Origin: an uncultured Oscillospiraceae bacterium
GTDB taxonomy: Bacteria > Bacillota > Clostridia > Oscillospirales > Oscillospiraceae
Direction: 5' to 3'
Assembly (NCBI GenBank): GCA_910588105.1
Contig: CAJUQD010000032.1
Location: forward strand, 1 to 31,726
DNA: 31,726 bases
Part shown: one piece after another, positions 1 through 7,371 of the stretch
How positions within the stretch are numbered: the stretch's first letter is position 1
Layout: each line of letters opens with the position of its first letter
Translations under genes and position numbers: made by a program
Notes under the pieces: model-generated
The model's input: only the letters and a program-made list of their open reading frames with translations
Told to the model about the DNA's origin: nothing
The model's database searches: none

Positions 1-1238
1 ATGATGTTGGTGGGGATATAGGCGGACACGTCCCCCGCCTGGGTCTCCACAATGGGCAGGGCGGTCATGCTTCCGCCCCCCAGCTCGTCGCTGAGGTGGG
101 CGGACCGCTCCAGCAGGCGGGAGTGGAGGTAGAACACGTCGCCGGGGTAGGCCTCCCGCCCCGGGGAGCGCTCCAGCAGCAAGGACAGCGCCCGGTAGGC
201 GATGGCGTGCTTGCTGAGGTCGTCGTACACGATGAGCACGTCGTCCCCCTGGTACATAAAATACTCGGCCAGGGCGCACCCGGCGTAGGGGGCGATATAC
301 TGCAAGGCGGCGGACGCCCCGGCGGGGGCGGTGACGATGGTGGTGTACTCCATGGCCCCCCGGCGCTCCAGGTTTTCCGCCAGCTGGGCCACCGAGCTGG
401 TCTTTTGGCCGATGGCCACGTAGATGCACACCACGTCCTTGCCTTTCTGGTTGAGGATGGTGTCCAGGGCAATGGCGGTCTTGCCGGTCTGGCGGTCGCC
501 GATGATGAGCTCCCTCTGGCCCCGGCCGATGGGGAACATGGAGTCGATGGCCAAAAGGCCGGTCTCCATGGGGGTGTTCACCGGCTGGCGGTCCAGGATG
601 CCGGGGGCGGGGGTCTCCAGGGGCCGGTAGCCCTCCGGCTCGATGGCCCCCTTGCCGTCCACCGGCACGCCCAGGGCGTCCACCACCCGGCCCAGATAAC
701 CCTCCCCCACCGGCATGCCGGCGGTTTTCAGGGTGCGGCGTACCATACCGCCCGCCCGGATCTCCTCCCCGTCGCCAAAGAGGATGCAGCTCAGGCTCTC
801 CGGGCGCAGATCCTGCACCATGCCCTTTACGCCGCCCTCGAACACCAGGATCTCCCCGTACTGGGCGTGGGCCAGCCCGCCCACGGCGGCGATGTCGCTG
901 TCCACGCTGAGCACCTCGCCCATCTCCTCCGGGGCGGGGGAGGGCTCCCAGCTCTCCACCGCCTGGCGGATGAGGGGGATGATATCGTTCTCCCCCGGCT
1001 CCAGCCTGCGCAGGTAGTCCTGGAACTGCCGCACCCGGCCGTCTAGGGTCCAGTCGTACACGTCGGAGCCCACCTGGAGCCGGAAGCCGTCCTGAAGCCC
1101 CTCGTCAAACTCCCAGTGGAGGGGCACCTTCCGCTTGTAGGTGCGGGAGAGGAACCGGTCGAAGCGCTGGAGCTGCTCCTGGGTGGGCTGGTCGGCGCTG
1201 CGCAAAAGGGCGGTGAGGCGGCTTCTAGCGTCCCTCAT
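1..1238 (-). CDS. atpA: ATP synthase delta(C-terminal domain)-alpha fusion subunit, partial
   Basis: The frame runs open from the ATG at 1238 to the left edge (412 codons), so the C-terminus lies outside the window. Residues 1-80 match the C-terminal domain of the delta (OSCP) subunit: a QLQRFDRFLSR helix, then KRKVPL, GFRLQVGSDVYDWTLDGRV and a closing QFQDYLRRL helix, aligning with the last ~65 residues of E. coli delta. From about residue 81 the protein is a standard catalytic-core alpha subunit: NDIIPLIRQ N-terminal helix, beta-barrel, P-loop GDRQTGKT at 247-254, and the family signatures IAPYAGCALAE and PGREAYPGDVFYLHSRLLER. The ~100-residue delta N-terminal domain, which normally grips the alpha N-termini, is absent. 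The gene overlaps atpF by 14 bp and holds the slot where atpH and atpA normally stand. Alpha is part of the F1 head; delta joins it to the b stalk. The fusion is read directly from the sequence; its mechanical meaning is inferred. Confidence 0.93.
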   Translation of the reverse strand, partial: MRDARSRLTALLRSADQPTQEQLQRFDRFLSRTYKRKVPLHWEFDEGLQDGFRLQVGSDVYDWTLDGRVRQFQDYLRRLEPGENDIIPLIRQAVESWEPSPAPEEMGEVLSVDSDIAAVGGLAHAQYGEILVFEGGVKGMVQDLRPESLSCILFGDGEEIRAGGMVRRTLKTAGMPVGEGYLGRVVDALGVPVDGKGAIEPEGYRPLETPAPGILDRQPVNTPMETGLLAIDSMFPIGRGQRELIIGDRQTGKTAIALDTILNQKGKDVVCIYVAIGQKTSSVAQLAENLERRGAMEYTTIVTAPAGASAALQYIAPYAGCALAEYFMYQGDDVLIVYDDLSKHAIAYRALSLLLERSPGREAYPGDVFYLHSRLLERSAHLSDELGGGSMTALPIVETQAGDVSAYIPTNI

Positions 1239-1716
1239 GCGCCCCGCCCCCCTCCGTCAGGTCCAGGAACTGGTCGAAGAAGTCGGCCCCCGGCTTGGCG
1301 GCCAGCTTTTTCGCCGCCTTGGCGGCCAGCTCCCGCATCTCCCGCTGGGACTCCCGCAGCGCCCGCTCCTTGGACTGCTCCGCCTCGGCCTGGGCCTTGG
1401 CCACAATGCGGCGGGCCTGCTCCTCCGCCTGGGCCAGCTGCTCCTGGGCGGCGTCGGAGGCCGCCTGCTGGGCGCGCATCCGTTCGTCGTGGATCTCGTC
1501 GTCCGCCGCCTCCAGCTTGGCCTGGGCCTCGGCCTTAAGGCGTTCGGCCTGAGCCAGCCCGTCCGCCGCCCGGTCCTCCAGCTCCTGGTAATAGGCCGAC
1601 CGCTTGTCCATAAACTGCTTCACCGGCTTGTAGAGGAGGAAGTACAGCCCCCCCGTCAGGATGGCCAGATTCATCCAGTGCAGCAAAATCTGCTGCAAGT
1701 TGATATTCAGAGGCAT
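1225..1716 (-). CDS. atpF: ATP synthase F0 subunit b
   Basis: Peripheral-stalk subunit that links the membrane sector to F1. The 163-residue protein has a single hydrophobic segment near residues 9-28 followed by YKPVKQFMDKR, then a long charged Ala/Glu/Gln-rich helix (about 35-145) typical of the b-subunit coiled coil. Length is normal for a bacterial b subunit. An upstream GGGAGGG supports the ATG at 1716. Its 3' end overlaps the delta-alpha fusion by 14 bp, which implies translational coupling. Its usual partner, a free delta subunit, is missing from the operon, so b must contact the delta-like domain fused to alpha or a delta encoded elsewhere. Confidence 0.95.
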   Translation of the reverse strand: MPLNINLQQILLHWMNLAILTGGLYFLLYKPVKQFMDKRSAYYQELEDRAADGLAQAERLKAEAQAKLEAADDEIHDERMRAQQAASDAAQEQLAQAEEQARRIVAKAQAEAEQSKERALRESQREMRELAAKAAKKLAAKPGADFFDQFLDLTEGGGAHEGR

Positions 1717-1734
1717 GACAAAGCCCTCCCGCCG

Positions 1735-2097
1735 TTACAGCACGAAGATAATGAGGATGACCACCAGCAGCGCGTAGATGATGGCCGTCTCAATAAACAC
1801 AAGGCCCAGCATCAGGGTGGTGCGGATCTTGCCCTCCGCCTCGGGCTGGCGGGCCAGGCTCTCGGTGGACTTGGCGGTGGCAAGGCCCATGCCCACCGCG
1901 CCGCCGGCGGCGGCGATGCCCACGGCGATGCCCGCGGCGATGGCCTTCAGCCCGATGGTGGAGCCCTCGTCCGCCTCAGACTGGGCGGCGTCCTCCCCCT
2001 GGGCGGGGGCGCCGGCGGCAAAGGCGGGGACAGCCAGGGACAGGGTGAGCGCCAGCACCCCGGCCAGGATGAGAATTTTTTTCAGCAGCTTGTTCAT
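1735..2097 (-). CDS. atpE: ATP synthase F0 subunit c with N-terminal signal-peptide-like extension
   Basis: Rotor-ring proteolipid. At 120 residues it is about 40 longer than the usual 70-85. The extra N-terminus looks like a cleavable signal peptide: MNKLLKK, a hydrophobic stretch, then AVPAFAAG with a likely cut after Ala28, followed by an acidic linker (about 34-46). The mature part has two membrane helices around the ARQPE loop (82-86). The ion-binding carboxylate is Glu103 in the FIETAIIY stretch. Thr104 and Tyr108 resemble the Na+-binding ESTGIY pattern, but the helix-1 Gln of Na+ rings is replaced by Met70, so the coupling ion cannot be decided. A 102-bp gap separates it from atpB; GGAGG lies 10 bases before the ATG. 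Confidence 0.95.
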   Translation of the reverse strand: MNKLLKKILILAGVLALTLSLAVPAFAAGAPAQGEDAAQSEADEGSTIGLKAIAAGIAVGIAAAGGAVGMGLATAKSTESLARQPEAEGKIRTTLMLGLVFIETAIIYALLVVILIIFVL

Positions 2098-2199
2098 GGG
2101 TACACAACCTCCGTTTTGTTATGTTGTATATAAATTTTTTCAACGAACCCAGCGGCAGTTGGGGCCGCAAAGATGTGTGCTAAGGATTGGCAAAGCTTC

Positions 2200-3075
2200 T
2201 CAGGCATTTTCCGCCCGGAGCTTTTTCTTTTTCCCCTTTTTGGGGGAGGGCTCGGACACCTCGCCGTAGTACAGCGCGGTGAGCATGGTGAGCACATAGG
2301 TCTGGATGAGGGCGTGGAGCAGGGTGAACAGCACCCCCACCACCACGGGCAGCACAAAGCTGAGCGCCACGTAGTAGTACACCAGCTCCGTCACCAGAAG
2401 GCCGCTGAGCAGCGCGCCGAACAGGCGGAAGCTCATGGATATTGGCAGGGAGAATTCCTTCAGGGTCTTTCCCACGCCGCCCAGGCCGTTGGAGGCGATG
2501 CCGCCGGACAGGATCACCAGATAGGACAACGTGCCCATGGCGATGGCGGCGTTCACGTCGGACAGCGGGGCGGGCAGGGTGATGGGGTGGCCGTGGACGG
2601 TCACCGCCTGGAGGCCCAGCAGCTCCGACAGGGTGCCCACGAAGATGTAGGACCCGGCGGCAAAGAGGTACGCCCCCAGAAAGCGGCTGCGGTGGGGGCT
2701 GTTGCTTTTGGCCATGTTGTCGAACAGGCCCACCAGCTCCTCCAGCAGCAGCTGGAGCCTTCCCGGCCGGTATTGGAACCGGGGGATGGCGAAAATCCGG
2801 ACCAGCGCGGCGCACAGCAGCAGGAACGCCGTCACCAGCAGGGCGGATATCATCCCCGGGTTCACCGTCATCAGGCCCAACAGGCTGACCTGCCCCGTGC
2901 CGTGGAGCACCGCGTCCCGCATGGCCTCCTGCACGCTCTCCGACGGGCCGGGGGAGCCCGCCAGCAGCGCGGCGATGAGCAGCAGCACTGCGGCCGCAAG
3001 GCACACCGCCAGTCCTCTTTTGTGTTGCTTCATCCAAGCATTCCTTCTTTCGAGCATTTCCTTCTTTTCAGGCAT
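2200..3075 (-). CDS. atpB: ATP synthase F0 subunit a
   Basis: Stator channel subunit that carries ions to and from the c ring. The protein has several membrane helices. The essential arginine lies in SMSFRLFGALLSG, the counterpart of Arg210 in E. coli, and the last helix contains HALIQTYVLTMLTALYY, matching the conserved Gln helix. The C-terminus is a lysine-rich tail. The longest reading frame starts at 3102, but the promoter -10 box at 3105-3110 puts transcription start near 3098, so that codon is not in the message. I chose the ATG at 3075 (GGAGG 10 bases upstream). The ATG at 3033, with AAGGA 8 bases upstream, is an equally plausible start. First gene of the operon; no atpI precedes it. 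Confidence 0.94.
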   Translation of the reverse strand: MPEKKEMLERRNAWMKQHKRGLAVCLAAAVLLLIAALLAGSPGPSESVQEAMRDAVLHGTGQVSLLGLMTVNPGMISALLVTAFLLLCAALVRIFAIPRFQYRPGRLQLLLEELVGLFDNMAKSNSPHRSRFLGAYLFAAGSYIFVGTLSELLGLQAVTVHGHPITLPAPLSDVNAAIAMGTLSYLVILSGGIASNGLGGVGKTLKEFSLPISMSFRLFGALLSGLLVTELVYYYVALSFVLPVVVGVLFTLLHALIQTYVLTMLTALYYGEVSEPSPKKGKKKKLRAENA

Positions 3076-3104
3076 TCGCCCGCGCCCTCCGGCGCGGCGC
3101 ACCT

Positions 3105-3133
3105 ATTATACACCCGCTTCCCCCGCTTGTCCA
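3105..3133 (-). promoter_or_regulatory. Promoter of the atp operon
   Basis: On the minus strand TGGACA (3133-3128) and TATAAT (3110-3105) are separated by 17 bases, a near-consensus sigma-A promoter. The predicted start is near 3098, leaving a leader of about 22 bases before the chosen atpB start. Confidence 0.8.
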
Positions 3134-3255
3134 CTGAAAAACAGCACGCTTTTTTGCCCCTCCCTTTCCCGCCCGGCCCCATCCGGGCAAAGCGTCAAAA
3201 CCCCGGACGGGGGACGCCCTTTTTTCAGCGTTCCACACAAGGAAAAATCCCCGCA

Positions 3256-3289
3256 AACACTGGCATCCGACAGTGTTATTTGATACAAT
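3256..3289 (+). promoter_or_regulatory. Promoter with an embedded operator-like palindrome
   Basis: A TACAAT -10 box lies at 3284-3289, with only a weak -35 (CTGGCA, 18-base spacing). A perfect inverted repeat, AACACTG (3256-3262) and CAGTGTT (3271-3277) around an 8-base spacer, overlaps the -35 and runs almost to the -10. That placement fits a repressor or autoregulatory site for the downstream ParB-like/BMP gene. The promoter is likely; the operator role is inferred. Confidence 0.5.
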
Positions 3290-3322
3290 ACAGGCGGTTA
3301 ACCACCGAAAGGAGTGGGTTTT

Positions 3323-5263
3323 ATGTCCAGCGCCGAGGCGGTGCAATACTATCTGGCGGCCCTGAAGCAAGGCCAGCGGGAATATAAAAACTGTGTCCAC
3401 CGGGGGCTGGCCCCCAACATCCAGGCCCTGGGGGCAGACAAGCTCCAGCTGTCCCAAATGAAGCTGGGGGTAATGGACGTACCCATCTACCTGGTGGTGG
3501 GCTCCACGGAGGAGGCCAGGTGCAACAGCTTCTCCGCCGGGTTCTTCCCCTTGATGGGGCCGGAGTCGGAGTTTGCCATGAAGTGGGTCAACCTGTGCGC
3601 CGCCCAGCTCAGCGAGGGTATCCACGACCCCATCAAGTGCTACGAGTACCTGGGCCGGTTCTACGTCCAGGAGGGGAACAAGCGGGTCAGCGTGCTCAAG
3701 AGCATGGGCTCGTCCATCATCCAGGCGGACATCACCCGGCTGATGCCGGAGCCGTCGGACGACATCACAACCCAGATTTATATGGAATTCCTGGAGTTTT
3801 TCCGGCACAGCCGCTGCTGGGGGCTGCATTTCAGCGACCTGGGGGGGTATGCCAAGCTCCAGGCCGCCTTGGGCTTCGCCCGGGACGAGGACTGGCCGGA
3901 GGACTTCCAGAAAAAGTTCAAGGCTCGGTATTTCAGTTTCCGGGAGAGCTTTTACCGCCTGGGCGGCGGCGGGCTGGGGCTGACCGCCGGGGACGCGCTG
4001 CTGCGCTGGCTGGAGTTCTATGACGCCCAGCAATTCCTCTCCTCCATCGGCGAGGGGGAGTACCGCAAAACCCTGTCCGCCATCTGGAAGGAGCTGTGCC
4101 TCCACGGGTCGCCCGCCCCCATCGCGGTGAGCCTGGCCCCCGCCGCCGAGGGGGAGGAGAAAAAGAGCGTCATGTCCGCCCTGCTGGGGACGAAAAAACG
4201 GCTGCGGGTGGCCTTTTTGTTCCAGGGCACCCCCAGCTCCAGCGGCTGGACCGCCGCCCACGACAAGGGCCGGGAATACCTGGAGCAGACCCTGGGGGAC
4301 AGCGTGAGCGTCACCGGCTACTACGGCGTGTCCCCCCAGGGGACGGAATCGGCCATCTGCGAGGCGGTGGAGGGGGGCGCGGAGCTCATTTTCACCACGT
4401 CGGTGAGCCTCATTGACGCCACCCTGCGGGTGGCGGTGAAATACCCCAAGGTGCGTTTCATGAACTGCTCCATCGACCAGCCCTACGTCAACGTGAAGGC
4501 GTACTACTGCCGGGTGTACGAGGGCAAATTCATCACCGGGGCCATCGCCGGCGCCATGAGCCAGACCGGGCGCATCGGCTACGTAGGCAGCTATCCTATT
4601 TTGGGCGTGCCCGCCAGCATCAACGCCTTCGCCCTGGGGGCGGCCCTCACCAACCCGGAGGCCCGCATCGACCTGCGCTGGCACTGCCTGCCGGGCAATT
4701 ATATGGGGGAGTTCCAGCGCCAGAGCATCCAGATCGTCAGCGACCGGGACTTCATCTCCGAGCAGCCCGACGGCGCCCAGGGGCTGGCCCGGCTGGAGCC
4801 GGACGGGGAGCTGGTGCAGCTGGCCTCCCCCAGCTGGCACTGGGGGGAGTTCTATGTGCGCATCGTGCGGGAGATGCTCCGGGACCCCAAAACCATCCCC
4901 CTGGCAGAGGACAGCAGCCGCGCCATCAACTACTGGTGGGGGATGAACAGCGGCGTGGTGGACCTGCGCTTCAGCCCCGATCTGCCCGAAGGGGTGCGCT
5001 CCCTGGCCGAAATTCTGCGCCAGGGCATCCGGGCGGGCACCATCCACCCCTTCCAGCGGCTCATCCGGGACCAGGCGGGCCAGGTCATTAACGACGGCTC
5101 CCGGGATCTGACCATGGAGGAGATCCTGAAAATGAACTGGCTGTGCGACCGGATCGACGGCCGCCTGCCCGCCTTTGACGAGCTGCTGGACGTGGCCAAG
5201 CCCACTGTGCGCCGCCTGGGGGTGGACCGGGAGAACATCCCGCCGGAGGAGGAAAAGCTGTGA
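3323..5263 (+). CDS. ParB-like domain fused to a BMP/PnrA-like ligand-binding domain
   Basis: 646 residues from the ATG at 3323, which has AAGGAG 8 bases upstream; an in-frame GTG at 3314 lies inside that ribosome site and is rejected. Residues ~40-135 look like a ParB/sulfiredoxin-type fold, with VPIYLVVGS and the EGNKRVSVLKSMG turn-helix. Residues ~294-585 resemble the basic-membrane-protein (BMP, PnrA) family of nucleoside-binding proteins: RVAFLFQGT start, IFTTS, YEGKFITGAIAGAMSQTGRIGYVG, and GMNSGVVDL near the end. There is no signal peptide or lipobox, so unlike ABC-transporter BMP proteins it should act in the cytoplasm. The stop codon overlaps the GTG start of the phosphoesterase (GTGA). 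A ligand-sensing DNA- or nucleotide-binding role is plausible but unproven. Confidence 0.85.
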   Translation: MSSAEAVQYYLAALKQGQREYKNCVHRGLAPNIQALGADKLQLSQMKLGVMDVPIYLVVGSTEEARCNSFSAGFFPLMGPESEFAMKWVNLCAAQLSEGIHDPIKCYEYLGRFYVQEGNKRVSVLKSMGSSIIQADITRLMPEPSDDITTQIYMEFLEFFRHSRCWGLHFSDLGGYAKLQAALGFARDEDWPEDFQKKFKARYFSFRESFYRLGGGGLGLTAGDALLRWLEFYDAQQFLSSIGEGEYRKTLSAIWKELCLHGSPAPIAVSLAPAAEGEEKKSVMSALLGTKKRLRVAFLFQGTPSSSGWTAAHDKGREYLEQTLGDSVSVTGYYGVSPQGTESAICEAVEGGAELIFTTSVSLIDATLRVAVKYPKVRFMNCSIDQPYVNVKAYYCRVYEGKFITGAIAGAMSQTGRIGYVGSYPILGVPASINAFALGAALTNPEARIDLRWHCLPGNYMGEFQRQSIQIVSDRDFISEQPDGAQGLARLEPDGELVQLASPSWHWGEFYVRIVREMLRDPKTIPLAEDSSRAINYWWGMNSGVVDLRFSPDLPEGVRSLAEILRQGIRAGTIHPFQRLIRDQAGQVINDGSRDLTMEEILKMNWLCDRIDGRLPAFDELLDVAKPTVRRLGVDRENIPPEEEKL

Positions 5264-5901
5264 AGCTGCTGGTCATCTCCGACGCCCCGGACCAGGGGCT
5301 GTGGGACTACTTTTCCAAGGAAAAGCTCCAGGGGGCGGACGCCATCATCTCCTGCGGCGACCTGCCCTCCAGCTACCTCACCTTTCTGGTCACCATGGCC
5401 AACAAGCCGTTGTTCTACGTCCATGGCAACCACGACACCCGCTATGAGCAGCAGCCCCCCGAGGGGTGCGACTGCATCGACGGCAAAGTCATCGAGTTCA
5501 AGGGTTACCGCATCCTGGGCCTGGGCGGGTGCATGAAGTATAACAGCAGCGTCCACCAGTACACCGAGCGGCAGATGCGCTGGCGCATCGCCAAGCTGGG
5601 CCGCTCCCTGCGCCGGGGCGGGGTGGACATCCTCATCACCCACGCCCCCGCCCAGGGCGTGGGCGACATGGAGGATGCCTGCCACCGGGGCTTCGCCTGC
5701 TTCAAGGAGCTGATGGAGCGCTTCCACCCCCAATACCACCTCCACGGCCACGTCCACCTGCAATATGCCCCCGACCTCCCCCGGGTGCGGGAATATGGGA
5801 ACACCACCGTGGTAAACGCCTCAGGGAAATACTTGATCGAGCTGCCGGACAGGCCCTGCGGGGCGGCCCCAAAATCCTTCAAGCTGTGGGGCGCAAAATA
5901 A
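5260..5901 (+). CDS. Calcineurin-like metallophosphoesterase
   Basis: 213 residues with a GTG start that overlaps the stop of the upstream gene by 4 bases, so the two are translationally coupled. Metal-site motifs are mostly intact: Asp8 in VISDAPD, Asp34 in SCGDLP, GNHD at 56-59, His128 in ITHAP, and HGHVH at 162-166. The first motif, normally Asp-x-His, reads Asp-x-Pro, so one metal ligand is missing or supplied by another residue. The fold should hydrolyse phosphomonoesters or phosphodiesters; the substrate cannot be told. Coupling to a predicted nucleoside-binding protein suggests a nucleotide-type substrate, but this is inference. Confidence 0.88.
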   Translation: MKLLVISDAPDQGLWDYFSKEKLQGADAIISCGDLPSSYLTFLVTMANKPLFYVHGNHDTRYEQQPPEGCDCIDGKVIEFKGYRILGLGGCMKYNSSVHQYTERQMRWRIAKLGRSLRRGGVDILITHAPAQGVGDMEDACHRGFACFKELMERFHPQYHLHGHVHLQYAPDLPRVREYGNTTVVNASGKYLIELPDRPCGAAPKSFKLWGAK

Positions 5902-5911
5902 AAAACGATGG

Positions 5912-5945
5912 ACAGGCCGTCCCCCACGGGGGACGGCCTGTTTTT
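5912..5945. terminator. Bidirectional rho-independent terminator
   Basis: A perfect 13-bp stem (5912-5924 with 5929-5941, 4-base loop) is followed by TTTT on the plus strand. On the minus strand it is followed by an ATCG spacer and a T-rich run. It lies between the phosphoesterase and convergent gatB, whose stop codon lies at its edge. Confidence 0.9.
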
Positions 5946-7371
5946 ATCCCAGCAGCTCCCGCAGCGCCGCGTTCACCGCCTGGGGGTCGGCCCGGCCCTT
6001 GAGCTCCCGCATCACCTGCCCCACCAGGAAGCCAAGCGCCTTTTCCTTGCCCCCTTTGTAATCGGCCGCAGATTGGGGGTTGGCCTCCAGCGCACGGGCG
6101 GCTGCGTCCCGCACCAAGCTATTGTCATTGACCTGCTCCAGGCCGTGTTCCCGCACATAGGCGTCCACATCGCCGTCTGCGTCAAAAACGGCCTCGAACA
6201 CCTTGACGGCGGTGTTGCGGTTAACCGTCCCCGCCCCTACCCGCTCGATGAGCCGGGCCAGGGTGGGGGGTGTGAGCCTCATATCCTTTGGCTCCATTCC
6301 CCGGGCGGACAGCGCCCCCAGCACCTCCCCCATAATCCAGTTTGCAGACTGCTTGGGGGGTGCGCCCAGCGCCACCAGCCCCTCAAAAAACGCCGCCAGT
6401 GCCTTGTCCGAGGTTATCATCCGGCAGTCGTACTCAGGCAGGCCATAGTGCGCGCGATAGCGCTCCCGTTTGGCCTCGGCCAGCTCTGGCTGGGCCCCGC
6501 GCAGCCCGTCCAAATAATCCTGGGACAGCTCAATGGGCGGTATATCCGGCTCGGGGAAATAGCGGTAGTCCTGGGCGTCCTCCTTGGAGCGCATGGCGTA
6601 GGTGGCGTCCTTGTTCTCATCCCAGCGCCGGGTCTCCTGCACTACCCGCTTCCCCTCCCCGATCAGCTCAACCTGCCGCCTGGCCTCATAGTCAATTGCC
6701 CGGGCGATGGCCTTGAAGGAGTTCAGGTTTTTCGTCTCCGTCCGGGTGCCCAGCGCCCCGCCGCCCAGTGGCCGGACGGACAGGTTCACGTCGCACCGCA
6801 GCGACCCCTCCTGCATCTTGCAGTCGGACACCCCCAGGTACTGCAGCGTCTCCTTCAACTTCTCCAGGTAGGCAATCACCTCATCCGCCGTTCGAAAATC
6901 CGGCTCGGTGACAATCTCAATTAGGGGCACCCCGCAGCGGTTGTAGTCGCACCGGGTCTGGCCGGTCCAGGGGTCGTGGACCAGCTTGCCCGCATCCTCC
7001 TCCATGTGCAGCTCGTGGATGCGGATGGTTTTGTCCCCGGCCTGGGTGCGGATAGACACCGTCCCCTCCCGGGCGATGGGCAGGTACAGTTGGGATATCT
7101 GGTAGGCCTTGGGCAGGTCTGGGTAGAAGTAGTTTTTGCGGTCGAACCTGCTGTACCGGGTGATCTCACAGTTCAGGGCCAGCCCGGCCTTGACGGCAAA
7201 TTCCAGCACCCGTTTGTTGAGCACGGGCAGCGTCCCCGGCATCCCGGTGCACACCGGGCAGCAGCGGGTGTTGGGCTCACCGCCGAATTCGGTGGTGCAG
7301 GAACAGAAAATTTTTGTCCTGGTGGCCAGCTCCACGTGGGTCTCTAGGCCAATTACCGTTTCCCAGGTCAT
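5944..7371 (-). CDS. gatB: Asp-tRNA(Asn)/Glu-tRNA(Gln) amidotransferase subunit B
   Basis: 475 residues. GatB is the kinase and tRNA-binding subunit of the GatCAB complex, which phosphorylates mischarged Asp-tRNA(Asn) or Glu-tRNA(Gln) and amidates it with ammonia from GatA. The N-terminus shows the family signature VIGLETHVEL and a cysteine cluster (CSC near 23-25, CCPVC near 38-42). RFDRKNYFYPDLPKAYQISQ and GVPLIEIVTEPDF follow in the catalytic cradle. The last ~120 residues form the helical and YqeY-like tRNA-binding tail, ending AALRELLG. The ATG at 7371 overlaps the gatA stop by 4 bases. Last gene of the aspS-gatCAB operon. Confidence 0.98.
   Translation of the reverse strand: MTWETVIGLETHVELATRTKIFCSCTTEFGGEPNTRCCPVCTGMPGTLPVLNKRVLEFAVKAGLALNCEITRYSRFDRKNYFYPDLPKAYQISQLYLPIAREGTVSIRTQAGDKTIRIHELHMEEDAGKLVHDPWTGQTRCDYNRCGVPLIEIVTEPDFRTADEVIAYLEKLKETLQYLGVSDCKMQEGSLRCDVNLSVRPLGGGALGTRTETKNLNSFKAIARAIDYEARRQVELIGEGKRVVQETRRWDENKDATYAMRSKEDAQDYRYFPEPDIPPIELSQDYLDGLRGAQPELAEAKRERYRAHYGLPEYDCRMITSDKALAAFFEGLVALGAPPKQSANWIMGEVLGALSARGMEPKDMRLTPPTLARLIERVGAGTVNRNTAVKVFEAVFDADGDVDAYVREHGLEQVNDNSLVRDAAARALEANPQSAADYKGGKEKALGFLVGQVMRELKGRADPQAVNAALRELLG

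Noticed and set aside
1225..1238. The possibility that the delta-alpha fusion is a frameshift artefact.
   Set aside because: Translating every codon from 1238 to the edge gives 412 residues with no stop and good family matches on both sides of the join, so no frame change is needed.
3076..3102. An atpB start at 3102.
   Set aside because: It lies upstream of the predicted transcription start (near 3098) and has no ribosome site.
3068..5047. A 659-codon minus-strand frame opposite the ParB-like/BMP gene.
   Set aside because: Low-complexity shadow product; the plus-strand gene has promoter, ribosome site and recognisable domains.
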